Shown: positions 1-7,848, counted from the stretch's first letter. The stretch is DNA of 64,000 nucleotides from Lactiplantibacillus paraplantarum (GCF_003641145.1 NZ_CP032744.1:1240001-1304000), one strand, 5' to 3'. Made by a program: numbers and translations. Notes: generated by a model from the letters alone, not told the origin.

Positions 1-1093
1 CAATCATATAAATCATTCGACGGAAAAAAGCCCACCAATAAAAGTAAGTGTTGAGCAGAATAATCCGATTGATAAATGATAGGTGCCGATTGGTGAAAAT
101 GTGCAAGTTGCGACAGCTCTGAATAACGCCCCGAGCCCACCGTGTCCGTTGCTTGATAACTCCTTTCATATCAATTGGCGTGATCCCACTGGACTGTGGA
201 ATCTTGGTGGCTAGACTGATATAACCAGCCATGTTCAACATGGTTCCTAGCTCGAAATCTTCGGTGATTGTATCAGTGGGAAAACCACCGACTTCATCTA
301 CAGCCTGGCGCAGAAAGACGGCGTTGGAACCAGTAAAAAGAGCGCGCTGATTACCACCGTTTAAAATATTAACGTCGCGTGAGAAAAAGTCTTGTTCGTT
401 TGGAATAATCTTCTCAGAAAACAAATTAAATTGAAAAATGTCCGCGTTGTAAAAGCTTTGTGGGGTTTGAACAAAGCCCAGGGGATCGGTATGGTCAGGA
501 TCATCCGTTAACTGTTGAAAATTTTCTGTAAATAACGGTACCGTGTTACGTAGAAATCCAGAGAACGGAATCATGTCAGTATCGAAGATGGCAAACAGTG
601 GCGCGTGTAATTTGGCCAACGTGTGGTTAATATTACCGGATTTTGCTTGCTGATTATTTTCCATTCCAGAATAACTAACGTGATAGTGCTTCGCGAGCGC
701 CATAACTTCAGGACGGTTCCCGTCATCTGCTACGACGATGTGAACCTTACTTTTATCGGGGTAGTCGATATAAGTCGCGGCATTGATGGTCTTTCGCAAT
801 AAATCAACGTCTTCATTATGTGTAACGATGATTAGATCAACATCTGGCAGTGGCTGACTAGTGGAGTAGTCTGGAATGACTAAATTCCATTTTTTCTTAG
901 TTGACAACATACGAAAGAAAATTAGAATAAAGCCGGTCAGATTCGAGAGAATCTCACTAATCACGAGTAACAGGGCGAAAATCAAGGTAAAAATATTAGC
1001 CTGCCATGGGATAGTAAAGAAAATTCGCCATAATAAGTAAATAATCGATAGCGCAATAGCTAGAAAATAAAGAAAACGCCGCTTATTGGACAT
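1..1093 (-). CDS. Cellulose-synthase-like membrane glycosyltransferase (GT2), 3' end outside window
   Basis: My translation from the ATG at 1093 stays open for 364 residues to the window edge, so the C-terminus is missing. Two membrane segments (about residues 8-28 and 33-60) precede a GT2 catalytic domain. It has VDLIIVTHNED (85-95), VADDGNR (121-127), the metal-binding FDTD (170-173), the catalytic-base region ITEDFELG (276-283), and KQRTRWARG (314-322), which matches the Q/RxxRW motif of processive synthases of the BcsA/NdvB type. The family polymerises a glycan from nucleotide sugars and exports it across the membrane; the product here cannot be predicted. The start overlaps the end of the upstream glycosyltransferase gene by 11 bases, so the two are probably translated from one mRNA. 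Confidence 0.9.
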   Translation of the reverse strand, partial: MSNKRRFLYFLAIALSIIYLLWRIFFTIPWQANIFTLIFALLLVISEILSNLTGFILIFFRMLSTKKKWNLVIPDYSTSQPLPDVDLIIVTHNEDVDLLRKTINAATYIDYPDKSKVHIVVADDGNRPEVMALAKHYHVSYSGMENNQQAKSGNINHTLAKLHAPLFAIFDTDMIPFSGFLRNTVPLFTENFQQLTDDPDHTDPLGFVQTPQSFYNADIFQFNLFSEKIIPNEQDFFSRDVNILNGGNQRALFTGSNAVFLRQAVDEVGGFPTDTITEDFELGTMLNMAGYISLATKIPQSSGITPIDMKGVIKQRTRWARGVIQSCRNLHIFTNRHLSFINRIILLNTYFYWWAFFRRMIYMI

Positions 1094-2171
1094 GTTGAGG
1101 CCCCTCTTTAAAGATGAAATCTCGTTGAATCTGATAACTAATCATGAATAAGATAAAATCAACAATCATTTTGGCAATGGTCGGCATGAGTTGACCATTT
1201 GATGTTGGCAAGATCGCAGTTAAGGCATCTGTCAAAAAGCCAGATGCGAACATTTGCACGATAAATAAGCAAACATATTTGATCAATGTTTGGTGGCCAG
1301 CCCGGTTAAAGACAACGCGATGATTGATGGCGTAGTTAACAACGGAAGAAAGCACTCGCGAAACTATCGTGGCTACTAGGATACTGTTCAAGATGTGATT
1401 GCCTATTAAGAATAGAACAATATAAAACAAACTAATATCAATGGCAAAGGAAATCAACCCACTGGCCGCAAACTTAAAAAAACGAGCATAGATCGCAATT
1501 GAATCCCGAATGACTCGAAAGTGGGAAGATGAATTGCCATCGAGATAAATTGTCGGAATTGGTTGTTCGATAACTTGAATATGATATTTCTTAGCTTGGA
1601 GGAGCATGTCGAATTCAAATTCAAACCGATCACCGGGAATGTGAATGAGGACTGCCAAGTATTTCATGGGAATAATGCGTAGCCCCGTTTGGGTGTCAGA
1701 GATATTCTGGTGAGTTAGTAGTCGGACCAAGCTACTTGTCAGTACGTTTCCAAACTGGCTACGAAATGGAATCTTATTAGTAAAGTGTCGGACACCAATT
1801 ACGAGTCGTTGCGGATTATCGGTGAATTTATTTAGACAACTATTAAGTGCTACGACAGTGTGTTGCCCATCGGCGTCCATGGTGGCAATACCAGTCAGCA
1901 TTGGAAAGTGAGCTTGAATATAACTAAAACCAGTCTTTAAAGCGGCACCCTTACCGCGATTAGTTGAATGGTGGAGGATGGTTAAATTCGCTAGTGGCAG
2001 TGACGCTAGCTGAGTAAAGATTGACTGATGAGCGTAATCACTACCGTCATCCACAATAATTAATTCTTTTACGTTTGTCATCAAAGTGGGCGCGTTAATA
2101 AAATCCCGAATTAAAGCAATCAGCTTGTCATCTGGATTGAGCGCCGGAATGATAATTCCAATTTGTAACAT
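1083..2171 (-). CDS. Bifunctional GT2 glycosyltransferase with C-terminal GtrA-like membrane domain
   Basis: 362 residues. The N-terminal half is a dolichyl-phosphate-mannose-synthase-like GT2 domain: IIIPALNP at the start, IIVDDGSD, then MDADGQH as the DxD-type metal site. The C-terminal half holds about four membrane segments typical of GtrA proteins, which move or present lipid-linked sugars. The expected role is making a polyprenyl-phosphate sugar donor for surface glycan synthesis, fitting the overlapping synthase gene downstream. I chose the ATG at 2171 because GGGGGC sits just before it; an in-frame TTG ten codons upstream has no comparable ribosome binding site. The fusion of both functions in one chain is common in lactobacilli. 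Confidence 0.88.
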   Translation of the reverse strand: MLQIGIIIPALNPDDKLIALIRDFINAPTLMTNVKELIIVDDGSDYAHQSIFTQLASLPLANLTILHHSTNRGKGAALKTGFSYIQAHFPMLTGIATMDADGQHTVVALNSCLNKFTDNPQRLVIGVRHFTNKIPFRSQFGNVLTSSLVRLLTHQNISDTQTGLRIIPMKYLAVLIHIPGDRFEFEFDMLLQAKKYHIQVIEQPIPTIYLDGNSSSHFRVIRDSIAIYARFFKFAASGLISFAIDISLFYIVLFLIGNHILNSILVATIVSRVLSSVVNYAINHRVVFNRAGHQTLIKYVCLFIVQMFASGFLTDALTAILPTSNGQLMPTIAKMIVDFILFMISYQIQRDFIFKEGPQHVQ

Positions 2172-2243
2172 GATTGCCCCCAAAAATTGTTTATTAATCA
2201 ATTATGTTTATATGTTTTAACTTATCACATTATCAGGGGAAAG

Positions 2244-2272
2244 TATATACCGTTGATAATTACTTTCATCAA
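2244..2272 (-). promoter_or_regulatory. Sigma-A-type promoter for the glycosyltransferase pair
   Basis: On the minus strand TTGATG (2272-2267) and TATATA (2249-2244) are separated by exactly 17 bases, about 75 bases upstream of the ATG at 2171. This is a good housekeeping promoter for the two overlapping glycosyltransferase genes. Confidence 0.6.
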
Positions 2273-2338
2273 TCACGAATAGAGGTAACTATAAGGAGTC
2301 GGGTGAGAGGTGCTCGGTATTTTATGTGGGTAAACTAT

Positions 2339-2626
2339 TTAGCTAACAGTAGTTCCGACTGCATCGCACCAATCTGTACCACTATACCAAATCGTCTTTT
2401 TAAGGTCGGTATCGTAATATTGATAGCCGACAAAAAGATTAGTGGTAGGTCGATTGGATGAAGCGCCTGACTGACCGACTGTGCCAGGTTGTAAATTAAC
2501 AGCTGATCCGAGACTAGGGCTAATCAATGTGACGTGGGTATTTGAATCGTCAATAATACTGTTTGCACAACTACCAATATCTTCATCAAGTGAATTTAGG
2601 GGGAAGGCAGTCCATAATAACGTTAA
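2339..2626 (-). pseudogene. Relic of a phage tail/receptor-binding-type protein (C-terminal fragment)
   Basis: An open frame of 95 codons runs from 2626 to a stop at 2339 with no credible start codon or ribosome binding site. The C-terminal stretch contains SNRPTTNLFVGYQYYDTDL followed by KKTIWYSGTDWCDAVGT. This 'RPT.NL.VG..YYDT.L..PIWY.GT.W.DA.G' pattern is the repeat-like ending seen in many tail fibre, baseplate and lytic proteins of Firmicutes phages. No other phage gene is near, so it is read as a leftover of a lost prophage or an integration scar. Similarity is judged from pattern memory, not from a search. Confidence 0.5.
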
Positions 2627-2799
2627 TTAGAAGAAATTAGGAGTGGTGACAAAAACAGATTTTGAAACTGTCCTCGGTCATCCACTGATGCCATTGGCTA
2701 ACGCAACTAAGTCAATTTTGTGAATCAATGAGTGGCCAATCAATTTGTGTAAAGCATCAAGCACACGTTTTGGTGATTATTAGAACTAATCATGAGTAA

Positions 2800-3360
2800 T
2801 TAAAAATCGATTATCTTTAATTGATGCCATTGGTGCTGCCACTGTTTTTGGGCCATTCGTTGCTGATAGATTGCTAGATGCTTGGTATCTTGGCAATAAT
2901 AGGGAATAGGTCGGCAATGAAAGTTTACTAAGTCATCCACGCCATGTGGAGCAATTAATTGGACGCGATCTCCATCTAAGAAGGCACCAATACAAGTTGG
3001 TGTTTCGACAAAGTGGCCAATTGCATCCGTGACGGAAGTGAATTCAGGATTATCAGCAAAATTATAATGGGCCATGTAGACTTCGTTTTTCACTTGCCAC
3101 TGATACTCAGGGGCTTTACTAGTGAGGTGTTGGTAGATCTGTAAATCATCACTGGCTGGTCGTTCGGGATCAAAAAAGACGACGTCAATATCACTGCCGA
3201 GTTGTACTGGCTGCCCGCTAAGCACTTGCCAAACCGTATTGCGAATGCTACCGGCTGCCAATGCACCTTGCTTTAGGTGGCAGTCTTGAATTAGATGAAG
3301 AATGGTCATTAAAGTGGGAGTTGTTTGAATAATATGAATAATTTGTTGTTCGTTAGTCAT
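2800..3360 (-). CDS. Nucleotidyltransferase family protein (NTP_transf_6 / DUF925 type)
   Basis: 186 residues, starting at an ATG preceded by GAGG. AAGSIRNTVWQ (36-46) and LGSDIDVVFFDP (about 58-69) match the glycine-serine and DxD signature of a small nucleotidyltransferase-fold family found in many bacteria as a stand-alone gene. Family members have no established substrate, so the reaction is unknown. The gene stands alone: the relic region lies downstream and a palindrome-bearing spacer upstream. Confidence 0.75.
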   Translation of the reverse strand: MTNEQQIIHIIQTTPTLMTILHLIQDCHLKQGALAAGSIRNTVWQVLSGQPVQLGSDIDVVFFDPERPASDDLQIYQHLTSKAPEYQWQVKNEVYMAHYNFADNPEFTSVTDAIGHFVETPTCIGAFLDGDRVQLIAPHGVDDLVNFHCRPIPYYCQDTKHLAIYQQRMAQKQWQHQWHQLKIIDF

Positions 3361-3475
3361 GAAAAAGGCCTCATTTTTATTTTATTATTCAAAATAGCGT
3401 ACCACACTAATAACGGTAGCTACCGATAATTATGAATTTAATTTAGTTTAAAAAGTAAACATACTAAGATTAGCT

Positions 3476-3500
3476 CTGTAAAACTGAAACAGTTTTACAG
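3476..3500. repeat. Perfect 25-base palindrome with a 3-base centre
   Basis: The arms CTGTAAAACTG (3476-3486) and CAGTTTTACAG (3490-3500) are exact reverse complements around AAA. No T-run follows on either strand, so it is a poor intrinsic terminator. It lies about 115 bases upstream of the minus-strand gene starting at 3360, and could be an operator for that gene or a stable hairpin. Confidence 0.5.
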
Positions 3501-3520
3501 AACTTGGAACAAAACTAAAA

Positions 3521-3566
3521 GTGTTCAGTCCCTTAAGAAAAGACTTCTTCTCAAGAAACTGAACAC
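3521..3566 (-). terminator. Intrinsic terminator of the CHRD/EF-hand-like gene
   Basis: GTGTTCAGT (3521-3529) pairs with ACTGAACAC (3558-3566), and the inner CTTAAGAA-type sequence adds to the stem. On the minus strand the stem is followed by TTTTAGTTTTG, so it ends the transcript of the gene at 3604-4167. ATTTTT follows on the plus strand, so it may work both ways. Confidence 0.65.
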
Positions 3567-3603
3567 AATTTTTCTATCAATATTGTTGAAACGTGCGTTG
3601 TGT

Positions 3604-4167
3604 CTAGTCTTCTGCCACTTCAATCTTACCAACCGCGATTGGTAAGGTCACGTGAGCATCATACATACCCACTTCACCAGCGACTGATGCAGGTAGGGCT
3701 AAGTCTTGTGGGACGCCGTGAATATAAATGACTCGCTTGTCTAGTTCTAAGTCATCGGTACCGAAGACTTCTTTGAACTTAGCCTGTAGGTCGGCTAAGG
3801 GCACATCGATTTCATAGGCGAAGTGGCCCTGCGCGTCGGCAACTGGGTAATTATCATTTGGGACGTCCATGTGATGGGGCGCATTGTCAAATGGGACCAT
3901 CGTCGTTCCAGAAACGGGTTCAGTTTCAGGCAAGTCTATAAAGCCGTCGTGATTGACATCTTGGGCCATAGTAGCGATCTGGGCTGCTTTGCCATCTGGA
4001 AAGCCGTGGAAATGTTCCCAGTGTTGCGTGTTGGCCGGGGTATCGAACATTTCAATGGCGACGTGTAATTGGTTCCCAGTTTCAGTGAAAGTCGCCGTGC
4101 CGTGGGGTGCAGTACCGATTCCTGCAGCATTTAATGGCACAATGTTCGCAACGTATTTTTTAGTCAT
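3604..4167 (-). CDS. Hypothetical protein, CHRD-like with an EF-hand/dockerin-type loop
   Basis: 187 residues, no signal peptide and no membrane segment, so probably cytoplasmic; very acidic. The overall pattern (paired beta-strand blocks, WEHFHGFPDG near residue 50, DKRVIYIHGVP near 145) resembles CHRD or Cu/Zn-superoxide-dismutase-like beta folds, where His residues can bind metal. DVNHDGFIDLPE (about 70-81) is a textbook calcium-loop sequence of the EF-hand/dockerin type. GGAGG precedes the ATG. The gene is divergent from an Fnr-type regulator, with a putative FNR box in the 88-base gap, which suggests oxygen or redox control. The function is not known to me; the fold assignment is tentative. 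Confidence 0.6.
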   Translation of the reverse strand: MTKKYVANIVPLNAAGIGTAPHGTATFTETGNQLHVAIEMFDTPANTQHWEHFHGFPDGKAAQIATMAQDVNHDGFIDLPETEPVSGTTMVPFDNAPHHMDVPNDNYPVADAQGHFAYEIDVPLADLQAKFKEVFGTDDLELDKRVIYIHGVPQDLALPASVAGEVGMYDAHVTLPIAVGKIEVAED

Positions 4168-4227
4168 GATTAATTCCTCCAGTTCTTCATTATATGGTCA
4201 GTATATGCTATTCTAATCATATAAAAA

Positions 4228-4241
4228 TTGACATAGATCAA
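4228..4241. promoter_or_regulatory. Putative FNR-type operator in the divergent intergenic region
   Basis: TTGAC-ATAG-ATCAA matches the FNR consensus TTGAT-N4-ATCAA at nine of ten positions. It ends 14 bases before the start codon of the Fnr-like regulator, where binding would block its own expression. It lies about 50 bases upstream of a -10-like TATAAT (minus strand, 4194-4189) for the divergent gene. Confidence 0.55.
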
Positions 4242-4255
4242 GAAAAGGAGAAAAT

Positions 4256-4897
4256 ATGCATTCAAAAATGGATTGTGTGAGTCGCTCACCATTATTCGCA
4301 CCGCTAACCCCAGCGGTGAAAGCCAAATTAATCACGGTGACCCATCACCGGAAGTTTTATCAAAAAGGGCAGTTGATTCGCCAGCCACTTGACCATCAGG
4401 AAGGCATGCTCATTCTTGATGAGGGTACCGCCAAAATCTATGCACTGGCCGTTAATGGTAAGGAGAAAATTATTGAGTTGTTGCGTAGTGGTGACGTGGT
4501 CGGCCAACACTGGTTATTTGCCCCGCATGAAAATCAAGGCTTCATTCAAGCAACGAGTGATGCGTGGGTCTGTTCCATTCAATATGATGATTTTCAGCGG
4601 TTATTAGGTGAATCAGCCAGCTTGTCGTTAGCAATGATTAATAATTTTGGCAACCAATTGATTGAAGCTGAGAAAAATCAAACTCGCCGTGATTTGTTAG
4701 ATGCCAAAGAACGATTGATGGCGTATTTGCGAGATTGTGCCGTTGAATCCGGACAAGTCGAGTTTGAATTGTCGTTGAAGAAGAAGGAATTGGCGAATAT
4801 TTTGGGGATTACTCCCGAAACCCTGAGTCGTCAGTTCAGACAATTGGCGGCTGAAGGGCAGATTATCGTCAATAAGCGCCAGATAACAATTTGTTAG
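4256..4897 (+). CDS. Crp/Fnr family transcriptional regulator (FLP-like)
   Basis: 213 residues: N-terminal cyclic-nucleotide-binding-type beta barrel (about 15-125), dimer helix, and C-terminal winged helix. The recognition helix reads TPETLSRQF, carrying the E-x-x-S-R pattern by which FNR reads TTGAT half-sites. AWVCSIQYDDF puts a cysteine (C106) at the position of E. coli FNR Cys122. At the N-terminus there is one cysteine (C7) instead of three, so a 4Fe-4S cluster of the FNR type is unlikely. A two-cysteine arrangement was described for FLP of Lactobacillus casei, where a disulfide was proposed as the redox switch. GGAG lies five bases before the ATG. A broken NUDIX gene follows 12 bases downstream and was probably co-transcribed. 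Confidence 0.85.
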   Translation: MHSKMDCVSRSPLFAPLTPAVKAKLITVTHHRKFYQKGQLIRQPLDHQEGMLILDEGTAKIYALAVNGKEKIIELLRSGDVVGQHWLFAPHENQGFIQATSDAWVCSIQYDDFQRLLGESASLSLAMINNFGNQLIEAEKNQTRRDLLDAKERLMAYLRDCAVESGQVEFELSLKKKELANILGITPETLSRQFRQLAAEGQIIVNKRQITIC

Positions 4898-4909
4898 GAG
4901 GACAAGTCC

Positions 4910-5374
4910 ATGACAACAGATTATATTAGTTTCATCCGTCAACAAGTTGGCCATCAGCCCGTGATTTTAGTGTTTGCTGGTGGCGTTTTAGTTAATGAAC
5001 AGTAACAAGTCTTGCTCCAAAAGCGGACCGATTTTAATCAGTGGGGATTAATTGGCGGCGCGCTGGAATTTGGCGAGACCGCTGAACAGGCTTGCGTGCG
5101 TGAGTACCAAGAAGAGACTGGTTTACAAGTGGCCGTTCAGTCGCTGATGGGCGTGTCAAGTGGTCATGTTCAACGTTATCCGAATGGTGATGTTGCTCAA
5201 ACGGTGGTGGTTGAGTTTGTGGTTAAAGCAATTGGTGGCCACTTGAACGCGTTTAATAAGGAGACGGCAGCGTTGGCCTATTTTGATGCGGCACACTTAC
5301 CCCCAATCTTCAATACGCAGCATCGTCAAAGCATTCAGCGCTACTATGCAGGTGCGTATCCTTATTTTGACTAG
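4910..5374 (+). pseudogene. NUDIX hydrolase interrupted by an in-frame TAA
   Basis: Reading from the ATG at 4910 (AGGAGG upstream) gives 31 residues ending VLVNEQ. A TAA follows at 5003-5005, then the same frame continues QVLLQKR... to 5374. After it comes a perfect NUDIX box, from GALEFGE through REYQEETGL (GX5EX7REUXEEXGU). The codon at the stop is most simply a C-to-T change of CAA (Gln). Without the break the protein would be 153 codons long, normal for a NUDIX pyrophosphohydrolase. A shortened protein could start at TTG 5012 but would lack the first strands of the fold and has no clear ribosome binding site. A sequencing error cannot be excluded. Confidence 0.8.
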
Positions 5375-5390
5375 CACCCATCAAAATAGC

Positions 5391-5423
5391 GTCTGATTGC
5401 CGGCATAGGAGCGGCAATCAGAC
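5391..5423. terminator. Intrinsic terminator between the NUDIX and TetR genes
   Basis: GTCTGATTGCCG (5391-5402) pairs perfectly with CGGCAATCAGAC (5412-5423), followed by TTTAGTT on the plus strand. Because the two genes converge, it may serve both, although the minus-strand T-tract is weak. Confidence 0.75.
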
Positions 5424-5450
5424 TTTAGTTGCCTTCCAAAGAGACGCTTT

Positions 5451-6077
5451 TCAATGATGAAAATGCCGGTTAGCAACACCACTTGCTCGCAATGCTGGCA
5501 AAACGACTTGATCCACAAGGTCCGTAAGTTGCTGAACAGTTATCACGGGCTGATTGATGATGTCGTAGTAGCGTAATTGTTGAAATAACACTAATTGTGC
5601 AGCCTGGTTGGGTCTAAGTTGGAGTTCATCGTGATTTTGTGCGTTTGTCAGAATGGGATCAATCAAGGCCAAGTTAGCGTGATCAATTTGCGTAATTAGC
5701 TGGGTAAGTTCCCGCTGATTTTGCGTATTCATGGTCGTTGCAAATAATAGTCGGAAATATTGAAAAGGTCCAGTACTGGACTGCTGAATGAAGTGTTGGG
5801 CCAATTGAATAAGGTCAGTGCGGAGACTGCCAGTATTTAATGGTGAGGTCGTTAGCTCAACGGGAATTTTTTGAATTTGATAAATGATTGTGTGGAAGAT
5901 GAGGTCAAAGGTCGAATCCCAATAGCGATAAAGGACACTGCGACTAGTCGCTGCCGCAGCGGCTACTCGTGAAAAGGTAACATGATCGAGGCCATGCTGA
6001 CTGAGTAGTGTATAAGTGGTGTCATAAATAGCTTTTTCTAGCTGATCGCCACGTCGACGTTGATTGAGTTGGGTCAC
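5451..6077 (-). CDS. TetR/AcrR family transcriptional regulator
   Basis: 208 residues starting with GTG, with AGGAGA placed correctly upstream. The N-terminal helix-turn-helix covers about residues 25-60 (GLDHVTFSRVAAAAATSRS, then VLYRYW), the usual TetR pattern ending in YRYW/YYHF. The remainder is an all-helical ligand-binding domain without recognisable specificity. It is transcribed away from a flavoprotein gene at 6231, and the shared 153-base spacer holds an operator-like palindrome. By the usual arrangement it probably represses itself and that flavoprotein. Confidence 0.88.
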   Translation of the reverse strand: MTQLNQRRRGDQLEKAIYDTTYTLLSQHGLDHVTFSRVAAAAATSRSVLYRYWDSTFDLIFHTIIYQIQKIPVELTTSPLNTGSLRTDLIQLAQHFIQQSSTGPFQYFRLLFATTMNTQNQRELTQLITQIDHANLALIDPILTNAQNHDELQLRPNQAAQLVLFQQLRYYDIINQPVITVQQLTDLVDQVVLPALRASGVANRHFHH

Positions 6078-6102
6078 AAGAAAATCTCCTAAATGGTTTT
6101 AG

Positions 6103-6118
6103 AAACAGTTTACTGCTT
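6103..6118. promoter_or_regulatory. Operator-like palindrome in front of the TetR gene
   Basis: AAACAGTT-TACTGCTT is an inverted repeat with one mismatched pair, centred 33 bases upstream of the TetR GTG start. Size and place fit a TetR operator. This is inferred from symmetry only. Confidence 0.35.
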
Positions 6119-6230
6119 TTTGTGCCTTAATAATAGTGGTTTCCGTAGCCAAACGATTGTTGTAGTTAAAGACAACGTGTATCTTAAATAGCGTTGTTAA
6201 CAATAATTTAAGTAATCAGAGGCGGAAAAT

Positions 6231-7547
6231 ATGGCAAAAATTATTATTGTCGGGGCTGCACATGGCGGCCGCGAAACGGTCAATGGCTTATTAGCAGCTA
6301 ATACGGATAATGAGATTCATTGGTACGAGCACGGGCAATTCGCGACGGCTTTGGATTGGGATCCGGCGGATGCTGAAAAAGAGCGGTTGGCCTTGTCCCA
6401 GCAGGTGACTTTATTCGACCAAACGACGGTCACAAAAATTACCCCGGCGACCCACACAATCACTGCCCGTAATCAACGGGGGCAATTACAGACTGATCAT
6501 TACGATCGATTGGTATTGAGCATTGGATCGCTACCAATCCAGTTACCGATTCCCGGAGCCGAATTATCCGGTGTTCGATCGATTCAAAACCGTGCCAGCA
6601 TCAATGAGTTAAAATTGGCCGCTAAGTCAGCAGCAATTAAAAACGTGGTCGTGATTGGAGGCGGCTATATTGGGATGAATTTTGCAGCCTTATTTAAACA
6701 AACCGGCAAGCAAGTAACTGTTATTGATGTGAACGCTCGGCCATTCAGTCACAATCTTGATTCAGAATTCACGCAAATTTTAGCTGCAGCGAGTGTTGAG
6801 AATGGGCTGCAATTAAAGATGGAAGAGCGGGTGACGGCCATATTAGGTTCAACACACGTGACAGCGGTACACACGAATCGTGGTCAGTATGCTGCCGACT
6901 TAGTCCTTGTCGCAGTCGGCAACCGACCGAATACTGCATGGCTACGGGGAACTTTGGCGCTAGATTCTGAGGGATTAATTGAGACGGATGATTATTTTCA
7001 AACAAGTGTTCCAGATATTTACGCGATTGGCGATGCGACTAAAGTTCGGTTTACGCCCACGGGTACTAAAGAGCGGATCACTTTAGGCAGCGCGGCCAGT
7101 CATGCCGGTCGGCTATTAGCGCATAACTTGTTAACGAATCAGCCAATTGTGTTTCCCGGCGTTCAGGCAACTTCCGCGCTTAATGCGGCGGGATATTACT
7201 TTGCTGCTACGGGCCTAAACACGCAACTAGCTGTCCGTATGCACCAACCAGTGTTAGCGACTTACATCGCGGTTCCCCGATTGGTGGCAGCAGCACCGGC
7301 TCGACTGAATGCGATCGTTCATTTTAAGTTGTTTTATGATAAAGCTCATCGAATACTAGGTGCACAAATAATGTCAACAGCAGAATTAACGGCGGTCATC
7401 AATACCGTTTCGCTCGCAATCCAGATGGGGGCCACGCTTGAGCAATTAGCCTATGGCGACTTCTTCTTTCAACCGGGATTAAGTCAACCGGTGGATGTGC
7501 TCAGTACGGCTAGTTTACAGGCGTTACAAACTTTAGCCACTAACTAG
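6231..7547 (+). CDS. Cysteine-free NADH oxidase/peroxidase-like flavoprotein
   Basis: 438 residues of the pyridine nucleotide-disulfide oxidoreductase family (Nox/Npr/CoA-disulfide reductase subgroup). The FAD-binding start is IIIVGAAHGGRE (residues 4-15), the NAD-binding loop VVIGGGYIGMNFAALF lies near 140-155, and the second FAD motif DIYAIGDATKV near 262-272. A C-terminal dimerisation domain follows. In Nox and Npr enzymes a cysteine near residue 42 (in SCG/SCGM) carries the redox chemistry. Here the matching region reads FATALDWDP, and the whole protein contains no cysteine. Peroxide reduction by the usual route is therefore not possible; a direct FAD-O2 NADH oxidase or another electron acceptor is more likely. 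The divergent TetR gene probably regulates it. Confidence 0.82.
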   Translation: MAKIIIVGAAHGGRETVNGLLAANTDNEIHWYEHGQFATALDWDPADAEKERLALSQQVTLFDQTTVTKITPATHTITARNQRGQLQTDHYDRLVLSIGSLPIQLPIPGAELSGVRSIQNRASINELKLAAKSAAIKNVVVIGGGYIGMNFAALFKQTGKQVTVIDVNARPFSHNLDSEFTQILAAASVENGLQLKMEERVTAILGSTHVTAVHTNRGQYAADLVLVAVGNRPNTAWLRGTLALDSEGLIETDDYFQTSVPDIYAIGDATKVRFTPTGTKERITLGSAASHAGRLLAHNLLTNQPIVFPGVQATSALNAAGYYFAATGLNTQLAVRMHQPVLATYIAVPRLVAAAPARLNAIVHFKLFYDKAHRILGAQIMSTAELTAVINTVSLAIQMGATLEQLAYGDFFFQPGLSQPVDVLSTASLQALQTLATN

Positions 7548-7554
7548 GTTGATT

Positions 7555-7590
7555 ATTGCCAAGCCCATTATACGGACTTGGCAATTTTAA
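7555..7590 (+). terminator. Terminator of the flavoprotein gene
   Basis: ATTGCCAAG (7555-7563) pairs with CTTGGCAAT (7577-7585), followed by TTTTAA, seven bases after the stop codon. Confidence 0.7.
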
Positions 7591-7668
7591 GTTGATGTGT
7601 TGCTTAAGCTCAGTATATGACATGGAAAACTAGTGGTTACTGATGATTAGCTCATTAGGAACTCACAG

Positions 7669-7715
7669 GAAAAAACCGTCGCGTCATCAATAATGATGGG
7701 CAATCCAGCGACGGT
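7669..7715 (-). terminator. Terminator of the csc (WxL) operon
   Basis: ACCGTCGC (7675-7682) pairs with GCGACGGT (7708-7715), with a nested CATCA/TGATG stem. On the minus strand the stem is followed by TTTTTTCC, the correct direction for ending the long csc transcript. The 130 bases between it and the last csc stop codon hold nothing else I recognise. Confidence 0.75.
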
Positions 7716-7848
7716 CAAATTTAAGTGATGAAATCGACAATTATTGTGGTGGTCTAATGGTGCTTTGAAGTCGCGCTTCCAATTGCTAGAGTTGGGGCCA
7801 GTACTTAAGGTGTACGGCCGAGGAGCCTCAGTTTGGCATATTTAATCG

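Noticed and set aside
2204..2461. 85-codon plus-strand frame near the phage relic
   Set aside because: It lies antisense to the relic and the glycosyltransferase promoter, with no coding character or ribosome binding site.
2650..2727. Tiny plus-strand frame (GTG, 25 residues) behind TTAGGAG
   Set aside because: A ribosome binding site is present, but there is no promoter, conserved feature or context; probably part of the decayed region.
5003..5005. Programmed stop-codon read-through in the NUDIX gene
   Set aside because: UAA is the least leaky stop, and the context CAG-UAA-CAA-GUC lacks a downstream structure I can identify. A nonsense mutation is simpler.
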